Under the pieces are notes generated by a model. It worked only from the letters and a program-made list of their open reading frames with translations. It was not told the DNA's origin and ran no database searches. Position numbers and translations under genes: made by a program. Below are positions 1 through 14,806 of a DNA stretch of 64,000 nucleotides, piece after piece. The stretch is from Dermatophagoides farinae (lineage: Eukaryota > Arthropoda > Arachnida > Sarcoptiformes > Pyroglyphidae), in assembly GCF_024713945.1 (NCBI RefSeq), contig NC_134677.1:5769001-5833000 (forward strand). Reading direction: 5' to 3'. Position 1 is the first letter of the stretch. Each line of letters begins with the position of its first letter.

Positions 1-3000
1 TGAAACTGACACTGTTTCGTCGATGATCGTTATTAAATGTTATTTGTTAGTACTTTTGTATTTCACATACACAAATGTATAGATAAACACAATATGATAT
101 CAACGGAAGATAGCGAAGCAAAAATTTGAGTTTATATTCGCAAAAAAAATTCTTGGATAAAAATTCACTTACATTCTATTTCTTTACAGGATCTGGGCTC
201 AATGAATCTAAAATTCTATATTCATGTTTTCATACATCAACTGGATCAACTGGATCATACATAAACATAACATTCAAGGAATCTAGATTCCAAAGTTTTT
301 TTTTGGTTCGTTCACATCATTTATTATTAATAAATAATTTTTTTTTCAAGTTAGATAGAACGAGAAAAATTTACACCCACTAAATTCTACAGTTATCTTT
401 ATTTATTGATTGTATATATTTTATCCAATTAACTATTGCTGTAAAAAAAACGGCATCAACCAAAATTTATGCCATTGGGCCGATAAATGGAGACGAAGGA
501 AAAGTAGAAAAAAAATCGGTCCATTTAATCAGATAAGCAATGTATCGATATATAGTATATAAAAATGGAGGCAAAAATGAAATTTAAGATTCATGTGTTT
601 TACAAAAAAAAAGAAAAAAAAACAGCAAAGCTGAAAAAAAACTTATCCCGCAATAATGATACGATGATTTTATGGAAAAAAAACGAACAAATTTTAAATT
701 TTTTTTTCTTTTCAACTTTTTTTCTGGCCGATTACTTTGTGCGAAATTTTTTTTTTGCCTGCTGCTTTTTTAAATGATGATAAATTATATGAAGATATAA
801 TAATAATAATAATAATAAGTTACCATGCAGAGACATAGTTAAAGAAAAAAAAACTGTTATATTTCATACATACCTCGTAAAATCAAAATTTCAACACCCA
901 AACTAACAAACAAACACACACACACACACATTAAATATAACCACAGATGTTACTAACACAAACACACACACACAAAAAATCGTTTATATCTTATCGTTTG
1001 AAGAAGAGAGAGAAAAAAAATTAAAACAAATCATCAACGGAACAAAATTCTTGTCAGATAAACCTGGTTGTATTTCAAATATAAAACAACGACCACGATA
1101 ACGATTATGATAATGATTCGGTAATTCATCCAAAATGTATGAACCAGTTATATTATATTATCACATTGATAGTAAGAATAAATTAATTAAGAACAAAGAA
1201 ATAAAAATACGTTTTAGAATTTAAAATGATTCAATAGAATTTAGATGAAAATGCTATGATCAACTGACGACGATAACAACAACATCAACTATATATTTTT
1301 GAATTGATTATGAAGATAAAAAATTCTATAAACCAGAAATGGTCCACCCACACATCACATCTTTTAAATCATTTATAAATATTTACACACACACACACAC
1401 ACACATTTATAGAATGACAATGAACAATATTTTATTTCCCGGACAAATTTATTTGATTCAAATTAAACTTCATTGCAATGAAGATATACGTAGTTTTATT
1501 ATCATTACATGTGATACGATATGATGTCAATGATATCTTATTATATAATTGTATACTCTAATCATAAATATATGGACTTTAAAAAATAAATATATCATTG
1601 CTGATGATGGTGATGTTTGAAAAGGTTCAATCACATCATCATCAGTCAGTGATATTTCAAATGATAAAATGATTTATTAATTATTATTGATGATAACAGG
1701 TCATTGAATTTTTCAAATTTTAAAAGTTTCCGAATAACGTTACTTTGTAACGTTACGTTTTTGTTATTCTGTATTCTATTCCAGAAGAACAAAAAAAGAT
1801 GAAACTTTTGATCAAAAGTAAAAAAAATCCAATTGATCACATGTCCAAATAATAAGTGTAATTTTTAATTTAAAACTCACAAAATAAATACAAACTAAAA
1901 TATACAGACAAAGCAGAAATGAAGAGAAAAACAATGTTACGAAACTGTATTGATAGAAATCAAATGTAACAACAAAATAAAGCCAAAAGAAACGGAAAGA
2001 AAGAGAGAGTCAAACATTTTAGAATCATTTTTTTCGGGGAAGCTTCTGCTTTAGGCAATTCACAAACATACAACACTAGCCCCTTCAAGTTTTTTTTTTG
2101 CTATCATTTCTATCGAATAAAGTTTCCATCATCATCATCATTTGTGATCATTGATCATCATCGATCCAGGATTCTTTCAATCGATGTTGATATGAGATAA
2201 AATTTCCAATATTAGTTGAAGAAAAAAAAATAGTTTATCAAATAGACTAATGATCAAAACGACAGCTTGTTGATGTTGTTGTTGTTGTTGTTTATTATTA
2301 TCATTATTGATGAACAAGATTAATCATTTATTGCAGAAAGAAAATACAAATAATAATTAAACACACGAGAATGATGATGATTATTAAAGAGAAAAAAAAA
2401 CGCATCGATCATCATTGATCATTATTATCATTATAAACAAAACAACAACAACAAAAAAATAGAACACAAATAAAAAGTGACCAATTAGATCAATTTGATG
2501 GTAGTTGCGCAGATATAAACATTACCTCACAAATCAATGTTTGAATGCAATTGATTTAACTCATTGTGATTGGCAAGTGAACTGTGTATGATTTTTTTTG
2601 TATTGAACAAAAAGAAAATCAATACAAAAAAAAAGTTATCATCATCATCTGTATTTACAATAAAAAAATGTGTGAAATTGATTATCGATAGCAAATGGAT
2701 GGATAAATGATTCCATTTTTTTTGTCAACTTTAATATAACATAATCTGCATTAAATGATCCGTAAAAAATAGTATCATCATTCGGAGGGATTTTTGTCGT
2801 GATTATGGTATGGGATAAAATACCGGGTTATTACAATTTTGGCCACAATCAATCGAATGATCTATTTTTGGATCATGAAATCTTATTGTATCTGATGTAT
2901 TTGCTTGTGATATATTAACTTGAATATCTCTGTATTTCCTTTTATTTCCTATCAAGCTTGTTTATTTATTAATATTATAAGATTCCAATGAAATCAATGT

Positions 3001-6000
3001 AAGATGGAAAAAACGGAAAAAAAGAAATGAAATAATTGAATCGAGAATGGTCCAAAAAAAAAATTAAGCTCATCCAGGGATTTCCATAAATTTTAATAAA
3101 CACAAATTCCGACCTTGTTTTTTTCCATTCATTTATTTAATCACGATTTATACACATCTTTTTTTTCTTGTTTCAACATATAACTAACGTTTTTTTTCTG
3201 ATTTTATTTTTTTTAAATAGGATAAGAAAACATTATTCTTTATTCGTCTAGTCATTTATCAACTGATAAGAATGATTCTGATTTCAAATTCGTCTCTAAA
3301 ATCGTAGGTCTCACTTTCAAAATAAATTCCATAATCGTATTATTGAATTGAAATCTAGTTTTTTTCGGAATATTCATCATTATTGACCAGTAAATAAATT
3401 TGATTTGCATTAACCTCATTTTGCTAACAATCATGTGATAAAAAAAAAATTGCATTATCATATGACCGACAATCACCATTAGATTATTCTTTTTTTTTGT
3501 TTAGTTCACTTGTTTTTTTTTCTTCTATTATGCTTTTCTTTTCTGGCAACAACTTGTGTAAATTAATCAACTTATACAAATGCATGGGTTGACCAAATTA
3601 GGATCATTGGAAACATTTAAATTCATTTCGAAGGTTAGAATATAATTCATTTTCTCTCTTTATTTTCCGATAGAATTAAATTTTCCGGTATTGTTAATGA
3701 AATTTTTCAGAGTTATTCAATGAATTGTGGACAGTAATCATAATGGTAAATATTCATTTTTATAATTTGGACAAATATTTAATCATTTGGCACCGATAGA
3801 AATGATGTGGTTTGTGCATTATTATAATCATCTCATTCAACCTTTTTTTCATTTGCTCATAGAACAAATAAAGTAATAAAAATAACGGCTGTCCGGCTAT
3901 TTTTTTCATTTGTGAGCCGATAGTGTTCGAATGGATCAAAGTAATTCGCTAAATTAAACTATTCGACTAGACTACAATAACAGAAGTTAAAACGACCCAG
4001 ATACTGTTTACTCAAACTGAGTCCAAGAATGGCTAGCAATTAATTAAAAAGCTGTCGTCATCATCGTCATTATAATTACTTAGACAAAGATAAAAGAAGT
4101 GTTCAACATAGAGAGTCAACATACACGTTTCCTGTAATGATTAAATGTTTTCTTCATTCTTTTTTATTTTATTCTAGACACCAAGAATATTTTTTTTCTT
4201 TGCTGTTGTTTGGTTGCCTGATTAGGTTTTTTTGTTGATTATTATTCCAAACAAAACCAAAAAAAAAAAAATGAATTATATAGTCTGCTATCTGATTTGC
4301 TTCAATTCACTCTGGTTTGATTTTAATCAATCAATGATTTTGTTATGGCTTTTGTGCTAAAAAAATAATAACCTAAGAGCAAAGAAGACCTGTAAAATTA
4401 GTCACGAGGGACACACCTAACAAATGCTTATCAACTACCATGATACATGTAAAATTGTAGTTCAATCGTGAAATGATTCGATTGAATAATAACAAAAAAA
4501 GGATGATAAAAGCAAAAAAATATCAAAGTAAATGCATCAGATTTTGGTGTACCATACAGAATTTGCATTCGTGCTATCCGGTAACGAAAAAAAAAAAAAA
4601 TTCTGATAGTCAGGAAACCAGTCATGTGATTCTTTGATAAAATAGAATCAAGAAATAATGGTGTCCGTAATTAATCATTGTTTTTTCCCAACTGAATGTA
4701 TTTATTTATAAAAATTTTCATTGCAATATCAGCTTTTATTATTATCACCATTCTCGATTCAGTTTATGAATTAAATGAACTTTGGAAGAATAGTCACAAA
4801 AGAATCTGATCTATCGTATTACATATTCAAATATATTAGGTGAATAATGTCAAGTAAATTCAAATCATGAATACGAATTTTCGTTTACGATCACAATAAT
4901 CGGAAAAAAATGTCGTGTCATTGAATTTGTTTTCCTGAGAAAAACCTACAAATCTATGGCGATACCAGAGGGACAACAAAAAAAACAAAAACAGCAATTA
5001 ATAGTGTATCCACGTACATAAATTATTTGTGACAATCATATGTATATATTCTGATCTCTATCAGTTTGCGGTGGCCAAGGTAACAAATCGAAAAAATTGG
5101 GACAACCAAATAAAGCAAAAAAAAACCAAACCAAAACAAAAAAAAACACCAACAACTAAATAAATGAATTCGAAAAATCAATATCATAGTTATGAGAAGA
5201 GAAAAAAATCAGTAACCAAAAAAAAAGAATATTATACGGATGACATTCAAAAGAAACGTAGGTTCTATTATTCATTGAAGAATAAAAACAAACAAGGCAA
5301 TTGATTCTTGAACCAAAATGAATAGAATATAGTCATTAAATGAACAAAAATGAAAAAAACTTTTTCATGGGTCTTTGAAAATTTTCCATAACAGCTGAAA
5401 TGAAAAAAAAGAGAGTCATCACCTGTATACCATAATAATATTTGATCGAATGAATAAAGTGAAACAGAAAATAATTGAATCGCCATCACTGAAGCTATTA
5501 CATTATCGTCAATTGAAATTTGATCTATTGAATGAAATAAAAGATTCTCTTTAAATTCAATTATGTATGAAAATAATATTATAGTGATGATGATGATGAT
5601 GATGGCGGTGAATGAACGAACGAAAAGGAGAAAAAAAAATATTTGAAATTTCAAAAGGCTAAATATATATAATAATTCATGACAGAAAAAAAAAATGAAA
5701 TGATAGGTTTTGGCGAATGATGAATTTACTCATCTTTCACTCCATACAAACTGTTATAATTAGGTTTTTGGTTTTGTTGGATGATATTTGTTTTGGAAGA
5801 AAAAAATTCAAATATTACTTCATTGGCCAGCAAAAAAAAAATCCATGTCAATGTTAATTTTTTTGTTCTTCTAAAATAGCATTGTGTTTAATTTTTAGGG
5901 TAGAAAAAAAAGATGAAAAAAGAAACTTTAAATGAATTCTGTGTACAAACATAGTCTTTTCAAGTTTATTCTTTCTCTTTATTTCTAATTCTTTTGATTA

Positions 6001-7877
6001 TTCGATTCAATGCAATGTCTGTAATGATCAGCATAATCATCATCAGTATTCAAATTTAAATTTAAATTCAAATTCATTGTATGAATAAAATTAAAATTAA
6101 AAATAAAAGACAAATAATGAATAGAATGAAATGAAATCGGAAACAAAGAAATCTGACTGAGTTTTCAGCTTATAGTTGAGTTTTATATTTACACAATATA
6201 TCTATTTCACAGTCTATTGTGAATGAATAGGGTATAAAAGAAGAAATAGAAAGAGAATTCCCTATTCAAAACTTAAATTTCATTAAACAGGCTAAATTAT
6301 ACATGAAACAGTCGTAAAAATAGAAACAGGAAGAACAATAATAAAAATAAAAAAAAATTCATCTTGAAACCTATTGAAATAATGTGAATAAATATCCAAA
6401 ATAAAATTGATTTGAAATTGGAAAGTTTTAACAAATTAATTTATATATATATTGGAATTGGAATTGAATTCAATCATCAATTTGACAATGAAGACAATTT
6501 ATTCATCCATCCATCTAACAACAAACAGAAAGACAATAGAATAATCGATTCAAAACATCTGGTTACAATTCACAATAGAATAGAAATCTATGATAATTTT
6601 TTTTCTCTGAAAAAAAAGATTAATTCTTATCACCATTCTAGCGTACACAACGATTCATGAAATGTCATGAACCCACATCATCATCATCATCATCATTTGA
6701 TTCTAACAAAACTAAACAAGATAAAAATTATTTAAAAAACAAATGTTACACTAGGACAAGTGGTAAAATTCTCATTACATTTTTTTGTTGTCGTGTAAAG
6801 TAAAGAACATTTGGATAAACAGAACATGCAGAAATTGGAAGCAATCATAATTATGATTATTATAATGAAAGTCGTTTTTTCGGACAATTTTTTTCAAATC
6901 AGTCTACTGTTGGCCCTATGGTCAAAAAAAAACCAGAATAATAACTACCACGGACATAATCATCAAGACTGTCAAATCATCACTAGTTTGTTTGTGTATG
7001 TGTGGGTGGCTGTGTGTTTGCACTAAATAAATAAATGAATGAAATTACTGAAACTAAACAAAAAAAAAGAACGGAACGATAAAAGGAAAAAATCGTTTTT
7101 TTTCATCTCTTTTATTTTTCTACTGTTTATTTAAAAAACAGGAAATCGAGCAATGATGATGACGATGATGATTATAGAAAACGGAAAAAATTGAGACAAG
7201 ACAAAGCTGATCATACATACATACATACATACAATGAGGAAAAAAAACTTGTCGACCGGTCCATAATATGTATTAACGGATTGCCTCATCATCATTAAGT
7301 TATTTTTGGAATCGAAACGATTCTCCAACAACTGTATGTTAATGTAGTTGCTGTAAATAAATTTGTCATTAACCTTTTTTTCTCTTCCATTGGATCGGTC
7401 TGATTCCATAAATTTATTGTTGATTATGATAATTATCTTTACATATAAATATGAAAAAAAACGTTTTTCTCCACATCAACAAAAAGATGCTAGCCAGCCA
7501 GTATGATGATGATGATGAGAAAAAAGTAGTCAAACGACCGAACTTTACTGAAATGAACCGAACAAAAAAACTTACCAAGCTACCAATGTTTTTTTTTCTC
7601 AACATACAATAGAATCAAGATTTTTTATTCATTCATTCATTCGTTCGTATGGTTTCAACATCATTAAATGTATACAGAGGATAAGTACAATAGCTTTTCT
7701 TGAAATAAACAAGCTACACTATGAGAGCCAAAGTTTTTTTTTCATCCCCAATGTTAGGTAACTGAACTTGATTAAAACAAAAGAAGATGCTATTTTTAAC
7801 TCTTTCTTTTTTTTCTTTGTAACTAAACAACGCAATAAATACACCTGAATTGTTTTACATTCACATCCATCAATACC

Positions 7878-7899
7878 CACACACACACACACACACACA
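7878..7899. repeat. (CA)11 microsatellite
   Basis: Perfect CA dinucleotide run of 11 units in the gene-free left part of the window. Shorter CA runs lie near 915 and 1385. Confidence 0.95.
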
Positions 7900-8448
7900 T
7901 CAGATTTGCAATAGTGTCAATACTGAACATTGAACCCCAGTGGACAACCAGTCGACCAACGTCAATGTTCGGAAAATAAATTCATTTACTTTTACTGGTT
8001 TTTTATACTGATTTTCTAATTTTATTTGCATAGAAATAGCATATATAATCAAAAACAAATTAAAATCAAACGACATTCAATGATGAAAATAATTTTTTTA
8101 AAAATAATTTTAAATCGTAAACTTACCAATTGAAATCAATACGGATGAATAATAAACAAAAACGAATGATAATTATAAAAATCGTTCTACGTCAACTGTG
8201 TTGCTGCACCAGCGAGAGAAAATTCTAAATTCTAAATAGTGATGAAAAATTGTTGATGAGAATTTCACTCTGAGAACGGAAATATCACCTCAATGTATCA
8301 TCAAAATGTATATAAATCTGATCAACCGACAAACATTTTTTGATGATCAGACGCAAAAATGTCAAAACATGACGTTAATACCATTTAAAATAATTTAGTT
8401 CATTTACTATTGATACAATTTTTTGTCATCTCACGACGATATGATGAT

Positions 8449-8476
8449 GGTTGGTTGGTTGGTTGGTTGGTTGGTT
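8449..8476. repeat. (GGTT)7 tetranucleotide microsatellite
   Basis: Seven perfect GGTT units. It creates open frames on both strands (a Gly-Trp-Leu-Val pattern on plus, a Pro-Thr-Asn-Gln pattern on minus) that I do not regard as genes. Confidence 0.95.
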
Positions 8477-10219
8477 GATTGGTCTGCCAATTTTGTTTGG
8501 CTGACTGATTTGATTGTAAATGACGGTAGTAATAACAACGTCGACAATAATCGTCAAATGGTGGTTTTTTTTGTATATGGTGTGGTAGTGGTGAAATGTG
8601 ATGGTTGTAGCCGCCGCTGCCGTCGTCGTCGTCGTCGTCATGAATGAACACTTTTTTTAAAATCCGTTACCATCATAAACATTCGAAATGAGAAAAAAAA
8701 ATCCACATGCGCAAATCATAGGATTCTATCTATAGAAATACCTATACCTTTTCAACAAATATATTCTTTTGTGTTGATAGGGAATCATGCGTAATTTGAA
8801 GATTTTTCTAATTTTATATTCTTTGGTCGATAGTTGAAAAATGATTTTATTGGATCATTTTTTTTAGACAATTATATTTGTGCTGACTGAAAAGGTTTAT
8901 AAATCATGAATGATTAATGTAAAAGAATATATAATACCTAATAAAGAACAGGTCACCTATTCGATTATATTCATTTTATGAACATATCGTATGTTTGCAA
9001 GTAATCCAGGTTAATTGTTCAGGTTTTAGTTTTCACTAGTTTTCTCAGTTTTTTTCTCTTCACATGATTTTTAAGCAGAAAAAGAAAAAAAATTGCGTAT
9101 CATTAGTTTTTTCTTATTAAAAAAAAAATAGTTTGCATCTCAATATAATGATAATGAATTCTAAAGAATGATGATTTTGATTTAATAAAGTGCCTGTCGC
9201 TTTTTTTTCTCCATACGATGGCACAGAAAAAAATGAATCGATAAATTTTATGGATCGAAAATCCGAATATATATATTGGATATATATGAACATCAAATAG
9301 CATCAGCCATAAGTGGTGAAAATACTGAATTTGCACCTGAACAAACAAACAGAAATTGATAAATGGACTTTTTTCCAACCATTAAGTTTGAATGGCTGAA
9401 AATTCTGTCATATTGTTGATGCAAATCTAAGTAAGTTTTATTTGATTGAAGCATAAAAAAAGAATTATGAAAAAGGACTTGTAAAAATCAATGAAGTAAA
9501 TGAAGAAGAAAAACAAGAAGAAGTAGAAGAAAATAAAACGGAAATACATTATTATGAAATGTAAGAACATTATGAGTAGAAATAGAAATTGAATATATAC
9601 ATCTGACATGTTCAATAATAATGTTCAATTAATAAATTTGTTTTTATGCACTAGATTCCGGAAATATAAATGTAAAAATTAATACATAACGGCCATTAAT
9701 TATTATTCATAACAAGACCATAAAGATACATTACATTTCATCGATGATGATGAAAAGAAATGGAAAAAAGGAACGATTCTAAAAATTGATTTGAATGAAA
9801 AAAAAAATTAGAATTCCATACAGTTTTTTTCCATTTCTCATCATCATCATCATCATCTTTAGTATTTAGATTTCATTTCCATAGAATATATTTTCTCATC
9901 ATATTAAGTAGTAATGAAGTAAATGTATGAGTGGGTAAAAAAAATGCAATGCTATAGATTCCAAGAATAAAATGAATGAATTATCACAAATATCAGAAAA
10001 AAAAGAAAATGTATATTTTTCAATGTAAACGAAAAGAATAAAATAAAATAACATGGCCCAATGCAGAACTTATTTTGATGGTAATGCTCATTTTTTTTGT
10101 TACCGAGAATGAATGAATGAGTGAAACATTATTTTTCAATTATTATAATTATAATTAGTTATCATTATAATAATCATGATCATTATTCTTTGAATGATGA
10201 TGATTATTATTATTATTCT

Positions 10220-10246
10220 GATGATGATGATGATGATGATGATGAT
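10220..10246. repeat. (GAT)9 microsatellite
   Basis: Nine perfect GAT units. GAT/ATC is the commonest triplet repeat of the window, with further runs near 11740, 43970, 45000 and 60810. Confidence 0.95.
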
Positions 10247-13200
10247 GGTAATCGACGGAAAATAACCACAGAAGATTTTTTTTTTGTTTTGTTTCTCTCA
10301 ACTCATTTTCTTAGATTCATTGATTCATTATGAGCAAAAAAAAATGAAAAATGAAAATAAAGATGAAAATGATGGTTAGTTATGATGATGATGATGATGA
10401 AGAAAAATAATTATAATGAATATTGTAGAATATATGTTAAGAATAATGAGAAAAAAAAGCTGTGAATTCGAAGATAGAAAATGAAAACCCATCATCATTA
10501 TTGTTATTATGAAAAGAGAAAAAGAATCCGGACAGCTTCAAATATACCAAGCACAGACACATAAAATTACAAATTATTATTATTATTAGTGTATTTCGAT
10601 GTCTATGTCAAATTATTATATATGTTTTGTATAGAATGAACTGGAAAAAAAACTGTCTCTTGATCTATTAGAAAATATGTGTATTTTTTTTCTTCTTGTT
10701 GATGAAACATGAGAATTATTGCTAAAAAAAATAGAATATACAATGACCTAATTGAAAATATTCCAAATATTGTTGTGTTTGTGTTTTCTTTCCTTTTAAA
10801 GATTAGTTTACAATCACTTGTTATTATAATTGTCATTATAAATTTTCATTTTCCTAACAAATAAATGAAAATTGGATCGAAAATTGAAAACAATTTTTGG
10901 GTAAGAGGCTAAAAAAAATTTGTTGTTAAAAATTTTCATTAATTTTGTTATTTTTGTTATTTTTGGTTACCGGCTTACTCCGCAATTTAATGATGACAAT
11001 TGAAACAAAAAATTAAAAAAAATTGTAATAGAAAATAAAATTTTTAACTTCAAAACAAATTGTTTGTGGGAAAAACTGTGTTACATGTTATTAATTATCA
11101 TCACCACTATACAATGACATTTGAATAATGGCAATTCATTAGATAAATCATGGAAAAAAACAAGAATAAACCTTGTTATAAGCATGCATAGAAAGTCATC
11201 CATCGAAAGTCAACAACAAGGACAACAACAACAACAACAACAAAAACAGCAGCAAAAATAACATAAAATTCCTATGAATTGTCGGTTCTATCTCGAAAAT
11301 TCTCGAAAGAAAAAATGAAATTTTCCATCAATTCTTTAGAATGGAACGAATGGAAAAATGTATGTTTGTGACAACAACACTAACCAACAAACATAAACTA
11401 AGTGAGAAAAAAAATGATGATGATGATGATGAATAACAACGAATTGGACCGAGTGATAATGATGAAAAAATGAAATAATTTTTTTTTCAATCTCATAGAA
11501 TGTAACTAAAATATAATTGAATCAACAACAAAAGTGACGGAGATATCGCCGAAGGCATTTTTATGGATTGACAATTTTTTTTTTGGTTTAAGTCCATACA
11601 TTATTTTCTTGGATTTTTATTTTTCGGACCAAAAAAAATGAATGAATGTGTCATTTTTTTTTGTTACCAAAGAAAATTAACAAACATTATTCCTTTATTG
11701 GATCATGTCAATCAATCATTCAATGATGATGATGATGATGATGAATTTCATTTCTTTTATAAATCGTTCATTGAAAAATAAAACAACAACAACAACAACA
11801 TTTTGTGTTCATTGAATGAAAGCATATATTTATGTTCATATGATCATTTTTTTAAGAGATACAAAAAAAAACAAAAAAAAAGTAAATGTCAATTACATAC
11901 ATTATTATAGAATATATATATACCATACGGCTACCATATGAATGTGTCTAGGCTTGGTTTCCAATCAAATAAATGCTTAATGGCTGGAATGGCATTTTGA
12001 TTATTGGAAATGGATCATCATCGTCATAGCCCCAGAATAATAACAACCAATAATGTATCATTGAAGTATAGATAGACTATCCGGCGTGAACAATAATTAT
12101 ATTCCTGTATTGAAAAAAAAACGAATAGACAACAAAAACAGCAACAAAAAAAAATATCTTGAAATGAGATTCCAAATACGATCGATTTCGATTTCTTTTT
12201 CATCATTTACCAGGACCGATATATGATTGTATACCATCATAATCATACACATCGATTAAATTGGCAGACTATTTGTCTATTGAAGAATTTTTCTTTTCCG
12301 ATACGAATCCTGAAAATAGACAGTTAAATAAAACAAGAATGAAATGAAAATGATTATTACACTCGTTTTTTCCTCGAATGACAATTTTTGATTCTCGTTT
12401 TTTTTTGTTTGCTGCTGCTGATGCTGTTGATGATTCTCATACCATTGACATAATAAATACAATAAAAGGCTATAGTGTGAATCAAACAGAAAATAAAATG
12501 TTTAAAAAAAAATGATGAAAAAATATTTGTTCCCTGGAAAATTGGATTGAAATTCAAAATGCCATTCGTGTGTGTATTGGACATCGTGCAATTATTGTAA
12601 ACAGAATGTGTCCGAAATTTGGTTTGAAAATTTTCGGTCTACTGAATAACTAGCTTATGAATGTGAGTGTGTGTGTGTGGAATTTGCTTTTTGGATTCTG
12701 AAAATATTTTTTCTTTCTCGGTTTACTGTTGAATGATTACATATTCTTTCTCTGTTGGAACATACACACACACACACATTGAATGATAAAATATGAAATT
12801 TGATTTTTTATTCAATAGAAAAAGAGAAAAGATAACGGCGGTTAGAGCAATTTTGTTCACACTATTGACATGTAAATTTTCTTTCCAAATTCGAATTTGA
12901 ATGAATGTATGTGTGTATGGAGCAATATTATTATTATCGACATTTAAAATCGTTATGACATTAAAAAAAATATCAGCCAGTCATGGATATATTGAATATT
13001 GAATTGAATTGAAACTATTCAATCAGGAACAATGAGAAAAAAAATGAAACATAATGCTGACCAGAACGCCCAGAATAAAATTTACCCAATCGACTAGATA
13101 GTGAATGAAAGAAAAAAAAATTATTATTCGCAAAGTGAATGTCAATATTTACACTGCTACGAATTTTGAACATCGAATTTTCGTTTCATCCTCCAAGTAT

Positions 13201-13469
13201 GAAAAATATTGTGATATCATGATGAAATATGATTAAATTTTTAAAATTTAGATCCCAATGGTTCATAATTATTATTTCAAAATATATTGAATAACCAAAT
13301 CAAATAGTAAAATTATAAAAACTGAAAAGAGATATAATAACAAAAATATTTATAACAAAAAAAAACTTATTTTGCCAACAGATGACAGCATCGTAGCATT
13401 CTTTAAAGAATTGAGCACATGTTTAATAATTTTATAATTTTTTTCAGAATAAATCGTATTGATTGATCA

Positions 13470-14643
13470 ATGTCACTATCAAAAAGTATTGATCTTGGTT
13501 TTGCTGAACCATTCACAAATGAATGGCTATCAAAATCAAAATATTTTCCATCAAAAATCGGTGGTCATCCATCATTTTTGGTATTGAATCCAATTCTTGG
13601 TTATGATCAATTAAATTGTCGAAAATGTCAGAAAACAATGCGTTTCATTTTACAATTGTATGCACCGATCGAATCAAATGAACAAGCATTTCATCGACAA
13701 TTATTCGTTTTCGGTTGTGGACGACAAGAACAATGTTCGAATCAATTTCTCGTCTTTCGATGTCAGTTACCACGGACGAATCAATTCTATTCACATGATC
13801 CACCAGATTATGACAAAGACAGTGTTGATTATAATCCCAATCCACTGAAATTTGGTCAATCATTATGTCCAATTTGTGGCATACATGCCAACAAGCGTTG
13901 TTCACAATGTCTAAAAATTTCTTATTGTTCTCGAGAGCATCAGATTGTACATTGGAAAAAAGGTGGCCATAAAGATAAATGTCAGCAAAATGATCAGGAA
14001 ACAAATGATTCAAATAATGTTAGATATGAAAATCTTGTTTTTCCAGGTTTGCTTATTAACTTTATTTTTTTAAAAACACTCCGATGACACATTTCTATTT
14101 AATTATTTAGAATATGAAATAATTATTGATGAAGCGGATGAAACAGAAAACCAACCTGATGATCAAGATGATGTTAGTGAGATGGAAATGAAAAAATATC
14201 AGGACTATGTCCACCAAAATCAACCATCATGCCAAAATGAAAATATTGAACAATATTTACCCGAAGATGAATGTAATGAACAGGAACAGCAAACTTTTGA
14301 TCGTTTTCGGCAAGCTATACGTCGTGGTGAAATTATCCGTTATGATTCTTATTGGCAACAGCAAAATTTATTAAGCAAACAATCCTTTGATCGTATCCTA
14401 TGGATTTCAAATCGTAACCGCATTACGGATGTACCGAAATGTGAAAATTGTGGCTCACAACGACGATTCGAATTTCAAATCATGCCCAACCTGTTGAATA
14501 AAATTCAGTTGTCCAAAAATGATCACATGGACTGGGGAACATTACTCGTGTTTACTTGTTCAATGAATTGTATAAAAAATCATCCAACTAATGTGTTGGA
14601 TTTCTATCAACCAGAATATATTCATAATCAAACTATTAGTTAG
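13470..14643 (+). CDS. PDCD2: Programmed cell death protein 2 (PDCD2) homologue
   Basis: Two exons, 13470-14046 and 14111-14643, joined in phase 1 over a 64-bp intron (CCAG|GTTTGC ... ATTTAG), give 369 residues, near the usual PDCD2 size. The start matches the family: residues 8-36 carry the DLGFAEP / NPFPSKIGG-type PDCD2 N-terminus with the segment around CRKCQKTMRF following. A MYND zinc finger lies at about residues 132-171 (CPIC..C..C..YCS..HQ..HW..H...C). The C-terminal PDCD2_C domain contains CENCGSQRRFEFQIMP and a DWGTLLVFTC motif. In other animals and yeast PDCD2-type proteins are chaperones for ribosomal protein uS5 in 40S assembly, acting in nucleus and cytoplasm; that role is inferred from the family. 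A possible 5' untranslated intron acceptor (TTTTTTCAG) lies about 23 bp before the ATG. TMEM231 follows on the same strand 163 bp after the stop. Confidence 0.95.
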
Positions 14644-14806
14644 ATGTTGCTCAAAGCGACTTCTGCTGTTGGAATTTTGTTATTCATAAATGGTATCCAT
14701 GGTTACAGGAATAATGGACTTTTTGATTTTTCTAATGTTTATATTGATTCGAGTCAAACGAATTTCTATTCTTTGTGTCATTTTCTTCAAGAATAAAGTA
14801 CAAAAG

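Larger units (their letters stand above)
1..13440. other. Long AT-rich stretch without a supported gene
   Basis: I see no coding region that I can support here. Open frames are short (128 codons at most) and made of Phe/Ile/Asn/Lys/His runs, as expected from AT-rich sequence, and many sit on GAT, CAA or CA repeats. Several good donor-like sites occur on the minus strand (TTG|GTAAGT near 7579 and 8120, GAG|GTATGT near 870). Part of this DNA could therefore be introns or untranslated exons of a minus-strand gene whose coding part lies outside the window, but I found no coding exon to join them to. Confidence 0.6.

Noticed and set aside
5268-5654. Open frame of 128 codons on the minus strand
   Set aside because: It is made of Phe, Ile and Ser runs over AT-rich DNA and a GAT repeat, with no domain, no splice partners and no family resemblance. 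Chance frames of this length are expected here.
8400-8651. Overlapping frames on both strands with Asp runs and Pro-Thr-Asn-Gln repeats
   Set aside because: They are translations of the GGTT and GAC/GAT microsatellites, open in several frames at once.
13645-14013. 122-codon frame on the minus strand
   Set aside because: Antisense shadow of PDCD2, whose own frame has clear family motifs.
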